A DNA stretch of 64,000 nt, from NCBI RefSeq assembly GCF_016817355.1, contig NZ_JADOTT010000007.1, positions 91,736 to 155,735 on the forward strand, read 5' to 3'. Below the pieces are notes generated by a model. It made no database searches and was not told the DNA's origin. It saw nothing but the letters and a program-made list of their open reading frames with translations. Position 1 is the stretch's first letter. Each line of letters opens with the position of its first letter. Below are positions 1-9,592 of this stretch, piece by piece. The position numbers were made by a program, and so were the translations under genes. The DNA comes from Maricaulis parjimensis (GTDB taxonomy: Bacteria; Pseudomonadota; Alphaproteobacteria; Caulobacterales; Maricaulaceae).

Positions 1-3000
1 TGGACGGGCCCGTCCCTCTCACAGCCCTCACACCTCCCGCTTCAGTAAAAGTCCGCGCAATTGCAAGCTATCTCCCGCAATTTCACGCTATCCCAGAGAA
101 CGACGCATGGTGGGGAGAAGGCTTCACCGAGTGGACCAAAGTTCGCGCAGCTCAGCCGCTATTTGACGGACATTATCAACCTCGCGAGCCGGGTGAACTG
201 GGCTATTACGATCTCATCTCCGACCCGAGTGTCATGGAACGCCAGGCCGAGCTAGCAGCTCTCCACGGCCTTTCCGGATTTTGTTTTTACTTCTATTGGT
301 TTGCGGGAAAGAGACTGCTGGAAACCCCACTTCTCAACTACCTCAAGAACGAGAAGATTGAATTTCCATTCTGCCTATGTTGGGCGAACGAAAACTGGAG
401 CCGGCGATGGGATGGCCGCGAACAGGATATTCTTATCTCTCAGGACCATTCCCCGGCTGACGACATCGCATTTATTTCCCATGTCGCTCAGTATCTGAAC
501 GATCCACGCTACATCCGAATTGAAGGTCGCCCTTTACTCGTAGTGTACCGGCCAGAACTCCTGCCCTCCCCCAAGGAAACAGCTCTTCGTTGGCGAACAT
601 GGGCGCGCGAAAATGGCATCGGAGAAATCTTTCTCGCATCGACCCATGCCTTTGAAAACACCCCTCCGTCCGACCACGGCTTTGACGCTGCCATCGAATT
701 CCCGCCAAACAATTGCGGTCTAGACCCAGAACCCGATTTGGCGGAACGCTCGGTGTCATCCCGAGATTTGAAGCTGTATGACTGGCGGAAACTTGCTGGT
801 CAAAGCCAGTCATACAAAGATCCCGGATTCAAACTTTTCCGCGGGGTTACAACAGATTGGGACAATACAGCGCGACGCCCGAAGGATGGCGCAGTATTTC
901 TCAATGCCACCCCCACTTCCTATCAGCTGTGGTTGGAGAATGCCGTAGACGACACATGCCAGAGATTTGATTCCGCGGATGAGCGCGTGGTCTTTATCAA
1001 CGCCTGGAACGAATGGGCTGAAGGTACATACCTAGAGCCAGACGCCAAGCATGGTTATGCATGGCTGGAAGCAACCCGTCGTGCCCTGACTGGCGGGCAG
1101 ATATCCCAAAAAAAAAAGATCTTAGTCGTCACGCATGATCTCCACCCACATGGCGCGCAGCTCCTTTCGCTCAACCTTCTTAAAACGCTCAAGAACCGCT
1201 TCGGGTTTCAAGTCGCCTGCATAAGCTGTGGCCCAGGCCCTCTGGCGTCTGATTTTGAGACTTTGGGGACGCTCGAGATAGTCGATGCGCAGTCCGGCGA
1301 TCCAGTCGAACTCCGGGCCATCATCGCGAGATACAAAGCCCAGAACTTCAGAGCTGCAATCATCAATTCCGCAGCATCTGGCTGGATCGCGCCATACTTG
1401 TTCGAGCACGACATCGAGATGGTTGCGCTCGTTCACGAACTGCCTTCGATCATCAAAGCCATGAAGCTCGAAGACCCATTGCGGTCATTTGACAAGTACG
1501 CGAACACCGTCGTGTTTCCTGCACAGTTCGTTCGCGATCGAGCCCTGCAATCTGCTGGCCTCGCACAGTGGCGGAACGCATCCATTCGTCCTCAAGGCCT
1601 TTACAAATCAGATTCCATTTCGAGCCTCGATGAGAAGCACCGAGCTCTCGCAAGCATTCGCACAAAGCTTGCCTTACCGTCGAATGCAGAGATCGTTCTT
1701 GGGGTAGGTTATGCCGACCGAAGAAAGGGACCTGACACCTTCGTGCGTTGGGCTATTGCTGCCGTCAGAAAGTGGCCCCACCTACACTTTGTATGGCTAG
1801 GAAAAATGTCGCCCGAAATGGACAACGACATTGCTGAATTACTGTCAAACGCCGGGCAAGCGAGGAAACATATCCACTTTCTCGGTTTTACTGATCACAC
1901 CGCGGAGTACTACAAGGCGGCCTCGCTTTACGCACTCACTTCGCGCGAAGACCCTTTTCCCTCCACCGCACTGGAGTCGCTGAATGCCGCCACTCCGGTC
2001 GCGATGATCGGAGGAACTGGCGGGATTGAAGACCTCGCCGGCCAGAAAATTATCGTTTCGTTGGACTCAGACCAGCCAGATGATTTCATCCAAAGCGCCG
2101 AAGCGCTGGTTGAAAACAGGGCTGAGCGGGAAGAAATGGGACTGCGCGGGCTGACGTACATGAACGAAAATTTTGGTTTTGCAAGCTATGTGGGTAGCCT
2201 CCTCGACCATCTTCCTGTGTCAGTCCCCAACGTTTCGGTCATCGTTCCAAACTACAACTACGCTCATCATCTAACAGATAGAATTCGTAGTATATTAGCG
2301 CAAACTATTCCTCCACGCGAAATAATCATTCTAGACGACGCATCTTCAGACAACAGCATTGAAGTTGCGGAGGAGTTACTTCGCGACTGCGGAATTAATT
2401 GGAAAATCGTTAGGAACACTAAGAATAGTGGAAGCGTGTTTAAGCAGTGGGAGAAAGGCGTTTCTATCGCAAAAGGCGAATTGGTTTGGATTGCTGAAGC
2501 TGATGATTGCGCAGACCCTCGCTTTCTCGAGGTTGCCACCCGTCATTTTCTACATGAGTCTATTGTAGTTTCCTTTACAGAATCAAAGCAAATTGACGAA
2601 CATGGAACGGTCTTAGCAAATAGCTATATTGATTATGTTAGAGATATTTCTAGCGAAAAATGGGGCTCAGAGTATATTAATTCTGGCCAAAAAGAACTTC
2701 AGTCGGCTCTATGTATAAAAAACACCATTCCGAATGTAAGTGGAGCAGTTTTTCGAGCTGATCCTTTGCGGGAAACGCTTTCTGCAAATATGGCAGAGAT
2801 CACTTCATTCCGAGTAGCTGGAGATTGGTGCGTGTACGTGCACCTCCTTCAGAAGGGCGACATTGCATTCTCTCCCGAGCCTCTGAACCATCATCGTCGG
2901 CACAGCGAAAGTGTGACGATACAACGGTTTGGGCTGCCGGAGTTGAGCGAGATTTCGCGGATGCAGCGCCACGTCTCAGCCAAATTTCCTGTTTCGGCTG

Positions 3001-3119
3001 AGGCGCGACGGAAAGCAAATTCTTATCTTAAAAACTTGGTGCAACACTTTAGTCTGGAAGAAACTTCTGATCCAAACGAACTAAGACAGGCATTGGGTGA
3101 CATCAATGCTGTGAAGTGA
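1..3119 (+). CDS. Three-domain WbsX / GT4 / GT2 glycosyltransferase, 5' end cut by window
   Basis: The frame is open from base 3, so the true start lies left of the window; 1038 residues are visible. Residues ~15-365 are a WbsX (GH99-like) domain, recognised by YLPQFHAIPENDAWWGEGF near the left edge, CLCWANENWSRRWDG and NAWNEWAEGTYLEPD. Residues ~370-735 look like a GT4 glycosyltransferase, with KILVVTHDLHPHGAQ at its start and DPFPSTALESLNAATPVAM in the donor-binding half. Residues ~740-1000 are a GT-A (GT2) domain: VSVIVPNYNYAHHL, IILDDASSDNS and WIAEADDCADP (DxD-like). Such multidomain proteins build O-antigen or capsule at the cytoplasmic membrane. The GT2 part (about 2250-2800) is visibly richer in A+T than the rest, suggesting recent acquisition or shuffling. 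An A10 run lies between the first two domains. Linkage specificity cannot be predicted. Confidence 0.9.
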   Translation, partial: DGPVPLTALTPPASVKVRAIASYLPQFHAIPENDAWWGEGFTEWTKVRAAQPLFDGHYQPREPGELGYYDLISDPSVMERQAELAALHGLSGFCFYFYWFAGKRLLETPLLNYLKNEKIEFPFCLCWANENWSRRWDGREQDILISQDHSPADDIAFISHVAQYLNDPRYIRIEGRPLLVVYRPELLPSPKETALRWRTWARENGIGEIFLASTHAFENTPPSDHGFDAAIEFPPNNCGLDPEPDLAERSVSSRDLKLYDWRKLAGQSQSYKDPGFKLFRGVTTDWDNTARRPKDGAVFLNATPTSYQLWLENAVDDTCQRFDSADERVVFINAWNEWAEGTYLEPDAKHGYAWLEATRRALTGGQISQKKKILVVTHDLHPHGAQLLSLNLLKTLKNRFGFQVACISCGPGPLASDFETLGTLEIVDAQSGDPVELRAIIARYKAQNFRAAIINSAASGWIAPYLFEHDIEMVALVHELPSIIKAMKLEDPLRSFDKYANTVVFPAQFVRDRALQSAGLAQWRNASIRPQGLYKSDSISSLDEKHRALASIRTKLALPSNAEIVLGVGYADRRKGPDTFVRWAIAAVRKWPHLHFVWLGKMSPEMDNDIAELLSNAGQARKHIHFLGFTDHTAEYYKAASLYALTSREDPFPSTALESLNAATPVAMIGGTGGIEDLAGQKIIVSLDSDQPDDFIQSAEALVENRAEREEMGLRGLTYMNENFGFASYVGSLLDHLPVSVPNVSVIVPNYNYAHHLTDRIRSILAQTIPPREIIILDDASSDNSIEVAEELLRDCGINWKIVRNTKNSGSVFKQWEKGVSIAKGELVWIAEADDCADPRFLEVATRHFLHESIVVSFTESKQIDEHGTVLANSYIDYVRDISSEKWGSEYINSGQKELQSALCIKNTIPNVSGAVFRADPLRETLSANMAEITSFRVAGDWCVYVHLLQKGDIAFSPEPLNHHRRHSESVTIQRFGLPELSEISRMQRHVSAKFPVSAEARRKANSYLKNLVQHFSLEETSDPNELRQALGDINAVK
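1108..1117 (+). repeat. A10 homopolymer between the WbsX and GT4 domains
   Basis: Ten consecutive A residues encode part of Gln-Lys-Lys-Lys at the domain junction. Loss of one A gives a TAG two codons later and gain of one gives a TGA within seven codons, so slippage either way would release the WbsX domain alone. That slippage occurs is inference. Confidence 0.6.
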
Positions 3120-3241
3120 ATTGCCCCGCCTCTCGATTACGTGACAGGATGATGTTTGGCTTCAACGCCTCACTGCCCCAATCGAAATTGTCCTGACCCA
3201 ATGGTCAGTCTCCATGGAAAGGTTCTCCAAAGCAGTTGCAG

Positions 3242-4768
3242 TTAAGACGATAGCTTCTGGTCGAACTCACCCACTTCCGGGTAGGTGTCGAGCACAGCCT
3301 CAATGGCCTGGAACACCGAGACGACGTCTTCATGGCTGTCCGGGCTTTCAACGACGACCACGAGGTTGGGCGTGTTGGAGCTGGCGCGAACCAGGCCCCA
3401 GGCACCGCCCTCAAGCGTGAAGCGCACGCCATTGACCGTGTTCACATCGATGATGGGACGGCCGGCAACCGCTTCACCCGACGCCTTCTTGGCTTCGAAC
3501 TCGGCGACGATCCGGTCCACCACGCCATATTTCTTGTCGTCATCGCACTTGGGCGACATGGTCGGCGAGCCGAAGCTGACCGGCAGGTCCCGGCGCAGAT
3601 CGGCCATCGACTTGTCCGGATTGCGATCAAGCATCTGCAGCACAGCCCGCGCGGCGACCAGACCATCATCATAGCCTCGGCCGATCGGCGGCTGCAGGAA
3701 GAAGTGCCCGGACTTCTCGAAGCCAGCCAGCGCGTCCAGCTCCTTGGAGCGGCGCTTGATGTAGGAATGGCCGGTCTTGAAGTAATCGGTCTTGCAGCCA
3801 TGCTCCTGGAGCTTGGGATCAATCGAGAAAAGCCCGGTCGATTTCACGTCGACCACGAAGGTGGAACCCGGGTGAAGCGGCGCGAGATCGCGCGCCAGCA
3901 TCAGGCCGATTTTGTCGGCGAAGATTTCCTCGCCCTCATTGTCGATCACACCGCAACGGTCGCCGTCACCATCAAAGCCCAGGCCGACATCGGCGCCATG
4001 CTCCAGCACGGCATCGCGGATGGCGTGAAGCATTTTCATGTCTTCCGGATTGGGATTGTAGCGCGGGAAGGTGTGGTCGAGTTCGCAATCCATTTCGATC
4101 ACGTCGACACCCATGGCGCGCAGAACCTGCGGCGCATAGGCACCGGCCGTGCCATTGCCGCACGCGGCCACAACTTTCAGCGGACGCTTGATCGACACGC
4201 CTTCTGCGACATCGTCCATATAGCGTTTGGAGACGCCGTCCTGGCGGACATAACCACCGCCAGACCGGGCAATACCCTCACCATTGAGGACAATTTCCTT
4301 GAGACGGCTCATCTCGTCCGGACCGAAGGTCAGCGGACGGTGCGCACCCATTTTCACGCCGGTCCAACCATTCGAATTATGGCTGGCCGTCACCATGGCC
4401 ACGCAGGGAATGTCCAGATCGAACTGGGCAAAATAGGCAACCGGGGACAGGGCGAGGCCGATATCGTGAACTTCGATGCCTGCCGCCATCAAGCCGACTT
4501 CCAGGGCCTGTTTCACGCTGAGCGAATAGCCGCGGAAATCGTGACCGACGACAATCTTCGGTTCGACGCCCAATTCATGGATCAGCGTGCCCAGCCCCAT
4601 GCCCAAGGCCTGGACGCCGTAGAGATTGAGATCCGGCGCCACGTCCGAACCGGGATGACCGAACCACCAGCGCGCATCATATTCGCGAAAACCCGTCGGC
4701 TTGATCAGGGGTTCGTTCTCGAACGCCCAGCTGTTCGGTTGCAGTGATGCATGCGGTTTCGTCGCCAT
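3242..4768 (-). CDS. Phosphomannomutase/phosphoglucomutase (AlgC/ManB type)
   Basis: Encodes 508 residues of the alpha-D-phosphohexomutase family, which moves phosphate between C6 and C1 of mannose or glucose to feed GDP-mannose and UDP-glucose synthesis in the cytoplasm. The phosphoserine loop TASHNSNGWTG (Ser ~129), the Mg-binding loop GFDGDGDRCG, the sugar-binding FEKSGHFF and the C-terminal phosphate-binding RASSNTPN are all present. The ATG at 4768 has AAGGGG six bases upstream; the frame extends 13 codons further but without a ribosome site. Same strand as the upstream UDP-glucose dehydrogenase, 94 bp away, and convergent with the glycosyltransferase. Mannose or glucose preference cannot be read from sequence. 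Confidence 0.93.
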   Translation of the reverse strand: MATKPHASLQPNSWAFENEPLIKPTGFREYDARWWFGHPGSDVAPDLNLYGVQALGMGLGTLIHELGVEPKIVVGHDFRGYSLSVKQALEVGLMAAGIEVHDIGLALSPVAYFAQFDLDIPCVAMVTASHNSNGWTGVKMGAHRPLTFGPDEMSRLKEIVLNGEGIARSGGGYVRQDGVSKRYMDDVAEGVSIKRPLKVVAACGNGTAGAYAPQVLRAMGVDVIEMDCELDHTFPRYNPNPEDMKMLHAIRDAVLEHGADVGLGFDGDGDRCGVIDNEGEEIFADKIGLMLARDLAPLHPGSTFVVDVKSTGLFSIDPKLQEHGCKTDYFKTGHSYIKRRSKELDALAGFEKSGHFFLQPPIGRGYDDGLVAARAVLQMLDRNPDKSMADLRRDLPVSFGSPTMSPKCDDDKKYGVVDRIVAEFEAKKASGEAVAGRPIIDVNTVNGVRFTLEGGAWGLVRASSNTPNLVVVVESPDSHEDVVSVFQAIEAVLDTYPEVGEFDQKLSS

Positions 4769-4862
4769 CTCATCCCCCTTCAGGCCAACGGACCTGTGAT
4801 ATTGCATTACGGCATGGGCGCAAGCCCAATCTCCCCAACCGGGAAGACCGGGCCTTCATGCC

Positions 4863-6167
4863 TTACGGACGACCGACGCTCGTATAGGTCAGGCCGGCCG
4901 CTTTGGCCTCGTCCGGATTATAGATGTTGCGCAGATCGACCAGGATGGGCGCCTTCATGGTTTCCTTGAGACGCTTCAGGTCGAGGGCCCGGAATTCATT
5001 CCATTCCGTGATGATCACCAGCACATCCGCGCCGTCGGCACAGATATAGGGACCGGACACGAAGTCGACATTGTCCAGGAGCTTCTCGGCTTCAACCGTA
5101 CCGGCCGGGTCAAAAGCCCGGATCTTCGCACCCGCCGCCTGCAGGGCCGGGATGATTTCCAGGCTGGGCGCGTCACGCATGTCATCGGTATTCGGCTTGA
5201 AGGTCACGCCGAGCACGGCAACCTGCTTGCCGGACACATCACCACCACAGGCCTCGATCACCTTGTCGGCCATCGCCTTCTTGCGAGAATCATTCACTTG
5301 GACCGTGGTTTCGATCAGGCGCAGCGGCGTTCCGGCATCCTGGGCGGTGCGGGTCAGGGCCAGCGTGTCCTTCGGGAAGCAGGATCCGCCATAGCCCGGT
5401 CCGGCATGGAGGAATTTGCCGCCGATCCGGTTGTCCAGGCCGACACCGCGGGCAACTTCCTGGACGTTGGCACCCACCTTTTCGCACAGATCGGCGATCT
5501 CGTTGATGAAGGTGATCTTCATCGCGAGGAAGGCATTCGCGGCATACTTGATCAGTTCGGACGTGCGGCGCGCCGTGAACAGGATCGGGGTCTCGTTCAG
5601 ATAGAGCGGGCGGTAGAGTTCGCGCATCACCGCGCGGGCGCGCTCATCATCAGTGCCGACGACGACACGGTCGGGACGCTTGAAGTCCTCGATTGCAGCG
5701 CCTTCACGCAGGAATTCCGGGTTCGACACAACGGCAAATTCAGCATCCGGACGGGTCTCGGCGATGATGCGTTCCACGTCATCACCCGTGCCCACCGGCA
5801 CCGTCGACTTGTTCACGACCACGGTATAGCCGTCCATGACTTCGGCGACTTCCTTGGCGGCGGCATGGACATAGCTGAGATCGGCATAGCCATCGCCACG
5901 CCGGGACGGCGTCCCGACGGCGATGAAAACAGCATCGGCAGTGCGGACGGCTTCTTCCAGGTCGAGCGTAAAGCTCAGACGGCCTTCGCGGACATTGCGT
6001 TCCACGAGAAGGTCCAGACCCGGCTCGTAAATCGGGATCCCGCCTTCGTTCAGCGTCTCGATTTTAGACGCGTCCTTGTCGACACAGACCACTTCGTGAC
6101 CGAAATCAGCGAAACAGGCGCCAGACACCAGCCCGACATACCCCGTGCCAATCATTGTAACCCGCAT
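4863..6167 (-). CDS. ugd: UDP-glucose 6-dehydrogenase
   Basis: A 434-residue protein, the usual family length. It oxidises UDP-glucose to UDP-glucuronate with two NAD+. The N-terminal Rossmann motif is MIGTGYVGLVSGACFADFGH; VGTPSRRGDG, NKSTVPVGTG, NPEFLREG and the catalytic-cysteine loop GYGGSCFPKDT follow; the C-terminal domain has GVTFKPNTDDMRDAPS. The ATG at 6167 is preceded by AAGGGG and six bases. A much longer open frame upstream is the antisense of galU and is ignored. Divergent from galU, which makes its substrate; the neighbouring epimerase uses its product. Confidence 0.96.
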   Translation of the reverse strand: MRVTMIGTGYVGLVSGACFADFGHEVVCVDKDASKIETLNEGGIPIYEPGLDLLVERNVREGRLSFTLDLEEAVRTADAVFIAVGTPSRRGDGYADLSYVHAAAKEVAEVMDGYTVVVNKSTVPVGTGDDVERIIAETRPDAEFAVVSNPEFLREGAAIEDFKRPDRVVVGTDDERARAVMRELYRPLYLNETPILFTARRTSELIKYAANAFLAMKITFINEIADLCEKVGANVQEVARGVGLDNRIGGKFLHAGPGYGGSCFPKDTLALTRTAQDAGTPLRLIETTVQVNDSRKKAMADKVIEACGGDVSGKQVAVLGVTFKPNTDDMRDAPSLEIIPALQAAGAKIRAFDPAGTVEAEKLLDNVDFVSGPYICADGADVLVIITEWNEFRALDLKRLKETMKAPILVDLRNIYNPDEAKAAGLTYTSVGRP

Positions 6168-6470
6168 GGAAGACCCCTTTGTTCGATAACCACGGTATCG
6201 CCGAGTAGAGAGCCCCACGCAAGGGCTCTGCTGGATAAGGTTCAGCGACATTTTCGATGGAAGGGCGGGGCGATTTGTCTGCCCCGGCAAACCGGCTTCC
6301 GGTCTCGGGCTGCAACCTCGCGCGGAAAGCACGCCATCACGGGCGAAAACGCCACGCAAACACGCCCCGGTCGCGCTCGAGAAGCCAGTGGATGTGGAAG
6401 TGACACGTTGATCTGGACGAGGATGAGCCGATACGTTAGCCAACGCTACGTTCATCAAGGGGGAACAGGG
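6168..6470. promoter_or_regulatory. Divergent ugd/galU intergenic region
   Basis: These 303 bp separate two diverging genes and must hold both promoters. A perfect 7-bp inverted repeat (AGAGCCC ... GGGCTCT, 6209-6229, 7-nt loop) lies on the ugd side and could be an operator or leader hairpin. On the galU side TTGATC, 17 bp, ATACGT (about 6410-6440) is a weak promoter candidate. No coding sequence is convincing here. Confidence 0.4.
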
Positions 6471-7343
6471 ATGAAGCCCATCCGCAAGGCCGTTTTGCCC
6501 GTGGCCGGTTTTGGCACTCGGGTCCTGCCGGCAACCAAGACCATCCCGAAGGAAATGCTGCCGGTCTTTGATCGCCCGGCCATCCAGTACGTCGTGGATG
6601 AGGCGCTGGCTGCGGGGATCGAGCACATCGTCTTTGTCACCGGCCGAAACAAGGGCGCCATCGAGGATTATTTCGATACGGCCTATGAGCTGGAAACCTC
6701 CCTCGCTGCCAAGAACAAGACCGAAATCCTCGAAGCAGTTCAGGCGACTTGCCCGGTGGCTGGCTCGATGAGCTTTGTGCGCCAACAGGCTCCCCTCGGC
6801 CTGGGACATGCGATCTGGTGCGCGCGCGACATCATCGGCGACGAACCCTTCGCGATCCTGCTTCCTGACGTTCTGGTGAAAGCCGAACCGAGCTGCCTGG
6901 CCCAGATGGTCGCCGCCTATGAAGAAACCGGCAGCAATATCATTGCCGTCGAGCCGGTCCCGGAAGCGGAAGTGAACAAATATGGCGTGATCGATCCGGC
7001 TGAGCGTTCCGGTAACCGGATCCGTATGAATGGCATGGTCGAAAAGCCGCCGGTGGACGAAGCCCCGTCAAACCTCGCCATCACCGGCCGCTATATCCTG
7101 CAGGGCAAGATTTTCGACTATCTGGCCGATCAGGCCGCTGGAGCCGGTGGCGAAATCCAGCTGACGGACGCCATGGCCCGCCTTATGGCGACGGACGAGT
7201 TCTACGCCGTGGAGTATGCGGGACAGTCCTATGATTGCGGCAGCAAGCTGGGCTATCTGCGTGCCAATATCGCCTATGCACTCGCTGACGCCGAGCACGG
7301 TGCCGGAGCCCGCGCGCTGCTGGACGGTGAGTTCGCCGCCTAG
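6471..7343 (+). CDS. galU: UTP-glucose-1-phosphate uridylyltransferase
   Basis: Encodes 290 residues of the GalU nucleotidyltransferase family, which joins UTP and glucose-1-phosphate into UDP-glucose. The signature PVAGFGTRVLPATKTIPKEM is at the N-terminus; VVDEALAAGIEHIVFVTGR, QQAPLGLGHAIWCA and VEKPP follow, and the C-terminal GGEIQLTDAM and YDCGSKLGYL are typical. An AAGGGGG ribosome site precedes the ATG at 6471. UDP-glucose made here is the substrate of the divergent ugd and of galE. The stop is 11 bp from the convergent epimerase stop, with no terminator between. Confidence 0.97.
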   Translation: MKPIRKAVLPVAGFGTRVLPATKTIPKEMLPVFDRPAIQYVVDEALAAGIEHIVFVTGRNKGAIEDYFDTAYELETSLAAKNKTEILEAVQATCPVAGSMSFVRQQAPLGLGHAIWCARDIIGDEPFAILLPDVLVKAEPSCLAQMVAAYEETGSNIIAVEPVPEAEVNKYGVIDPAERSGNRIRMNGMVEKPPVDEAPSNLAITGRYILQGKIFDYLADQAAGAGGEIQLTDAMARLMATDEFYAVEYAGQSYDCGSKLGYLRANIAYALADAEHGAGARALLDGEFAA

Positions 7344-7354
7344 GCGCTCACCGG

Positions 7355-8326
7355 CTAGTCGCGCTTGCGCCACTCGCGATACCAGTCCGCAAAACGCTTG
7401 AGCCCCATTTCGATCGGGATTTGGGGCGCATAGCCGTAGTCGGTCTGCAGACGGGTCGTATCGGCGAAGGTGCGTGTCACATCACCGGGCTGCATGGGCA
7501 GCATCTGCTTTTCAGCCGTGCAGCCCAGCGCATTTTCCAGCGTCTCGATCATGTCCATCAGTCGAACCGGGGACGAGCCGCCGATATTGTAGACGGCGTG
7601 ACGCCCGCGCTCAGGACAGTCATTTAAGATTCGGCAAAGCGGTTCGACAATGTCGTCCACATAGGTGAAGTCCCGTTCCATTTCCCCATTATTGAAAACC
7701 TTGATAGGGCGCCCCTCAAGCATGGCATCCGCAAAGAGCCAATATGCCATGTCTGGTCGCCCCCAAGGTCCATAGACAGTGAAGAACCGCAAACCTGTCG
7801 CCGGCACACCAAAAAGCGAGCAATATGATGCGGTCATGAGCTCGTCAGCTCGTTTGGTCGCGGCATATAGAGATGCTGGTGTTTCTGCGGCATCATCCTC
7901 GCTAAAGGGAACGGCTGAGCGCTCCCCATAAACAGAGCTTGATGAAGCATAGACCAGATGCTTGAGGTCCGTTCCTAAGGCTCGCGCCGCTTCCAGAACC
8001 GCTAGGAAGCCAACCAGATTGGAACGCGCGTACGCAAACGGGTTTTCCAGCGAATAGCGCACACCAGCTTGCGCAGCCAAATGCAGAATTCTGCCCGGAC
8101 GCTCTGCAAGGCAAAGATCCATAACGGCTTCGTGCTCGGCAAGGTCAAGCCGGTGAAAACTGAAGTTGGGGTACTCTGAAAGAACGCTCAGCCGAGCCTG
8201 CTTGAGAGCAGGGTCATAATAGTCGTTGAGATTGTCCAACCCAACGACCGATTCCCCAGATTTGAGCAAACTCAAACTCGAATGGAACCCCACAAAACCG
8301 GCTGCACCGGTGACCAAGACGGTCAA
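7355..8326 (-). CDS. UDP-glucuronate 4-epimerase (NAD-dependent SDR), TTG start
   Basis: Encodes 323 residues of the extended short-chain dehydrogenase family. The NAD-binding TGAAGFVGFH, the Ser of SSSSVYG, the catalytic YAATKRADE (YxxxK) and the conserved FFTVYGPWGRPDMA are all seen; the last motif, with DNLNDYYDPALK early on, is typical of the CapI/LspL group that turns UDP-glucuronate into UDP-galacturonate. The start is a TTG at 8326 with GGGAGG six bases upstream; no ATG fits the Rossmann start. It lies downstream of galE on the same strand (165 bp gap). UDP-glucuronate from ugd is the expected substrate; use of another UDP-sugar cannot be excluded. Confidence 0.88.
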   Translation of the reverse strand: MTVLVTGAAGFVGFHSSLSLLKSGESVVGLDNLNDYYDPALKQARLSVLSEYPNFSFHRLDLAEHEAVMDLCLAERPGRILHLAAQAGVRYSLENPFAYARSNLVGFLAVLEAARALGTDLKHLVYASSSSVYGERSAVPFSEDDAAETPASLYAATKRADELMTASYCSLFGVPATGLRFFTVYGPWGRPDMAYWLFADAMLEGRPIKVFNNGEMERDFTYVDDIVEPLCRILNDCPERGRHAVYNIGGSSPVRLMDMIETLENALGCTAEKQMLPMQPGDVTRTFADTTRLQTDYGYAPQIPIEMGLKRFADWYREWRKRD

Positions 8327-8491
8327 GACGCACCTCCCATACCCACTTTACTGTCAGAACGACTTAATAGACCAATTCACCGAGTTCGAGACGAATTTCA
8401 ACAGTCCAATCACGAGAACGGCCATGTTTCGCCCACAAACACGGTTTCCACACAGTCTAGTACTCGTGTACGACCTCAGAAACGCTGCTAG

Positions 8492-9463
8492 CTACCAAAT
8501 GCGCTTATAGAAATTCCAAGCGTCCTGAACGATAGAATGTAAATCAGAACGCTCTGGCCGGAACCCTAAGAGATCTCTTGATCTTTCAACATCGGCATAT
8601 AGCCTCGGTGGGTCGCCCGGTCGCCGATCATGGATTTCATAAGGAACTGGAAGGCCCGTCACAGCCTCCACGGCGTCAAGGACTGCCTTGACCGAGTAAC
8701 CAGTTCCAGTACCCACATTGCATACGAAGCTGTGGGCGCCGTCCTGAAGCCGGTCGAGCGCTGCTAGATGGGCATTGGCCAAGTCCATCACGTGGATGAA
8801 GTCGCGTTCACAGGTTCCGTCTGACGTATCGTAATCCACGCCGAACAACTTCATAGGCCCGCCTCTTCCCGCCGCCGCCTTGAGCGCATTCGGGATCAGA
8901 TGGGTCTCTGGGTCGTGTTCCTCACCGATCTCGCCGTCCGGACTGGCTCCGGACGCATTGAAATAGCGAAGGGCGGCGTACCGAAACGCTTCGGCGCTGG
9001 CGATGTCAGCCAGCAATTGCTCCACAGCCAGCTTGGTGCGGCCATAGACATTGATTGGTGTCTGGGGCTCATCCTCGGTCAAGGGCAAGGATTGGGGCGT
9101 TCCATAGGTGGCACAGGTGGACGAGAATACCAGAACCTCGCAGGCAGCACGTTTCATGGCACCCAACAGGCTTACGACACCAGCAACATTGTTATCCCAG
9201 AAGGCAAGCGGCTCCCTTTGCCCTTCACCCACCTCGATATTAGCAGCAAAGTGCATGACAGCCGCCGGGCGGTATTGGGTAAAAACTGCGTCCAGATCCC
9301 GAGCCTGCCGGATATCGCCTTCGAACAATGGCCCCCAACGAACGGCGTGACGATGCCCACGGGAGAGATTGTCGAACACCACAGGCTCATCGCCGCGTTG
9401 AGCCAGAGCCTTACAAACGTGCGAGCCAATATAGCCGGCCCCTCCGACGATCAATACACGCAT
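8492..9463 (-). CDS. galE: UDP-glucose 4-epimerase
   Basis: A 323-residue SDR enzyme interconverting UDP-glucose and UDP-galactose. Evidence: GGAGYIGSHVCKAL for NAD, HFAANIEVGEG, SSTCATYG, the YGRTK catalytic pair, RYFNASGASPDGEIGEEHDP and RDFIHVMDLA. The ATG at 9463 follows GGGGAAGC. It completes the local UDP-sugar set with galU, ugd and the uronate epimerase, all consistent with exopolysaccharide or lipopolysaccharide synthesis. Confidence 0.95.
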   Translation of the reverse strand: MRVLIVGGAGYIGSHVCKALAQRGDEPVVFDNLSRGHRHAVRWGPLFEGDIRQARDLDAVFTQYRPAAVMHFAANIEVGEGQREPLAFWDNNVAGVVSLLGAMKRAACEVLVFSSTCATYGTPQSLPLTEDEPQTPINVYGRTKLAVEQLLADIASAEAFRYAALRYFNASGASPDGEIGEEHDPETHLIPNALKAAAGRGGPMKLFGVDYDTSDGTCERDFIHVMDLANAHLAALDRLQDGAHSFVCNVGTGTGYSVKAVLDAVEAVTGLPVPYEIHDRRPGDPPRLYADVERSRDLLGFRPERSDLHSIVQDAWNFYKRIW

Positions 9464-9592
9464 GCTTCCCCCTCAATCACCCGTCTCTCTGTTAGCCGTT
9501 CCCAATCATTCGCTCTTCCAGACATGCAATAACTGGAAATGCTAAACGAGACAGGCTGTAGCCGTAATTGGCGACAGCCTGTCTGGTCCAAA

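Noticed and set aside
6168-6809. Upstream extension of the UDP-glucose dehydrogenase frame
   Set aside because: It is antisense to the galU start and the intergenic region; the RBS and family length support the start at 6167.
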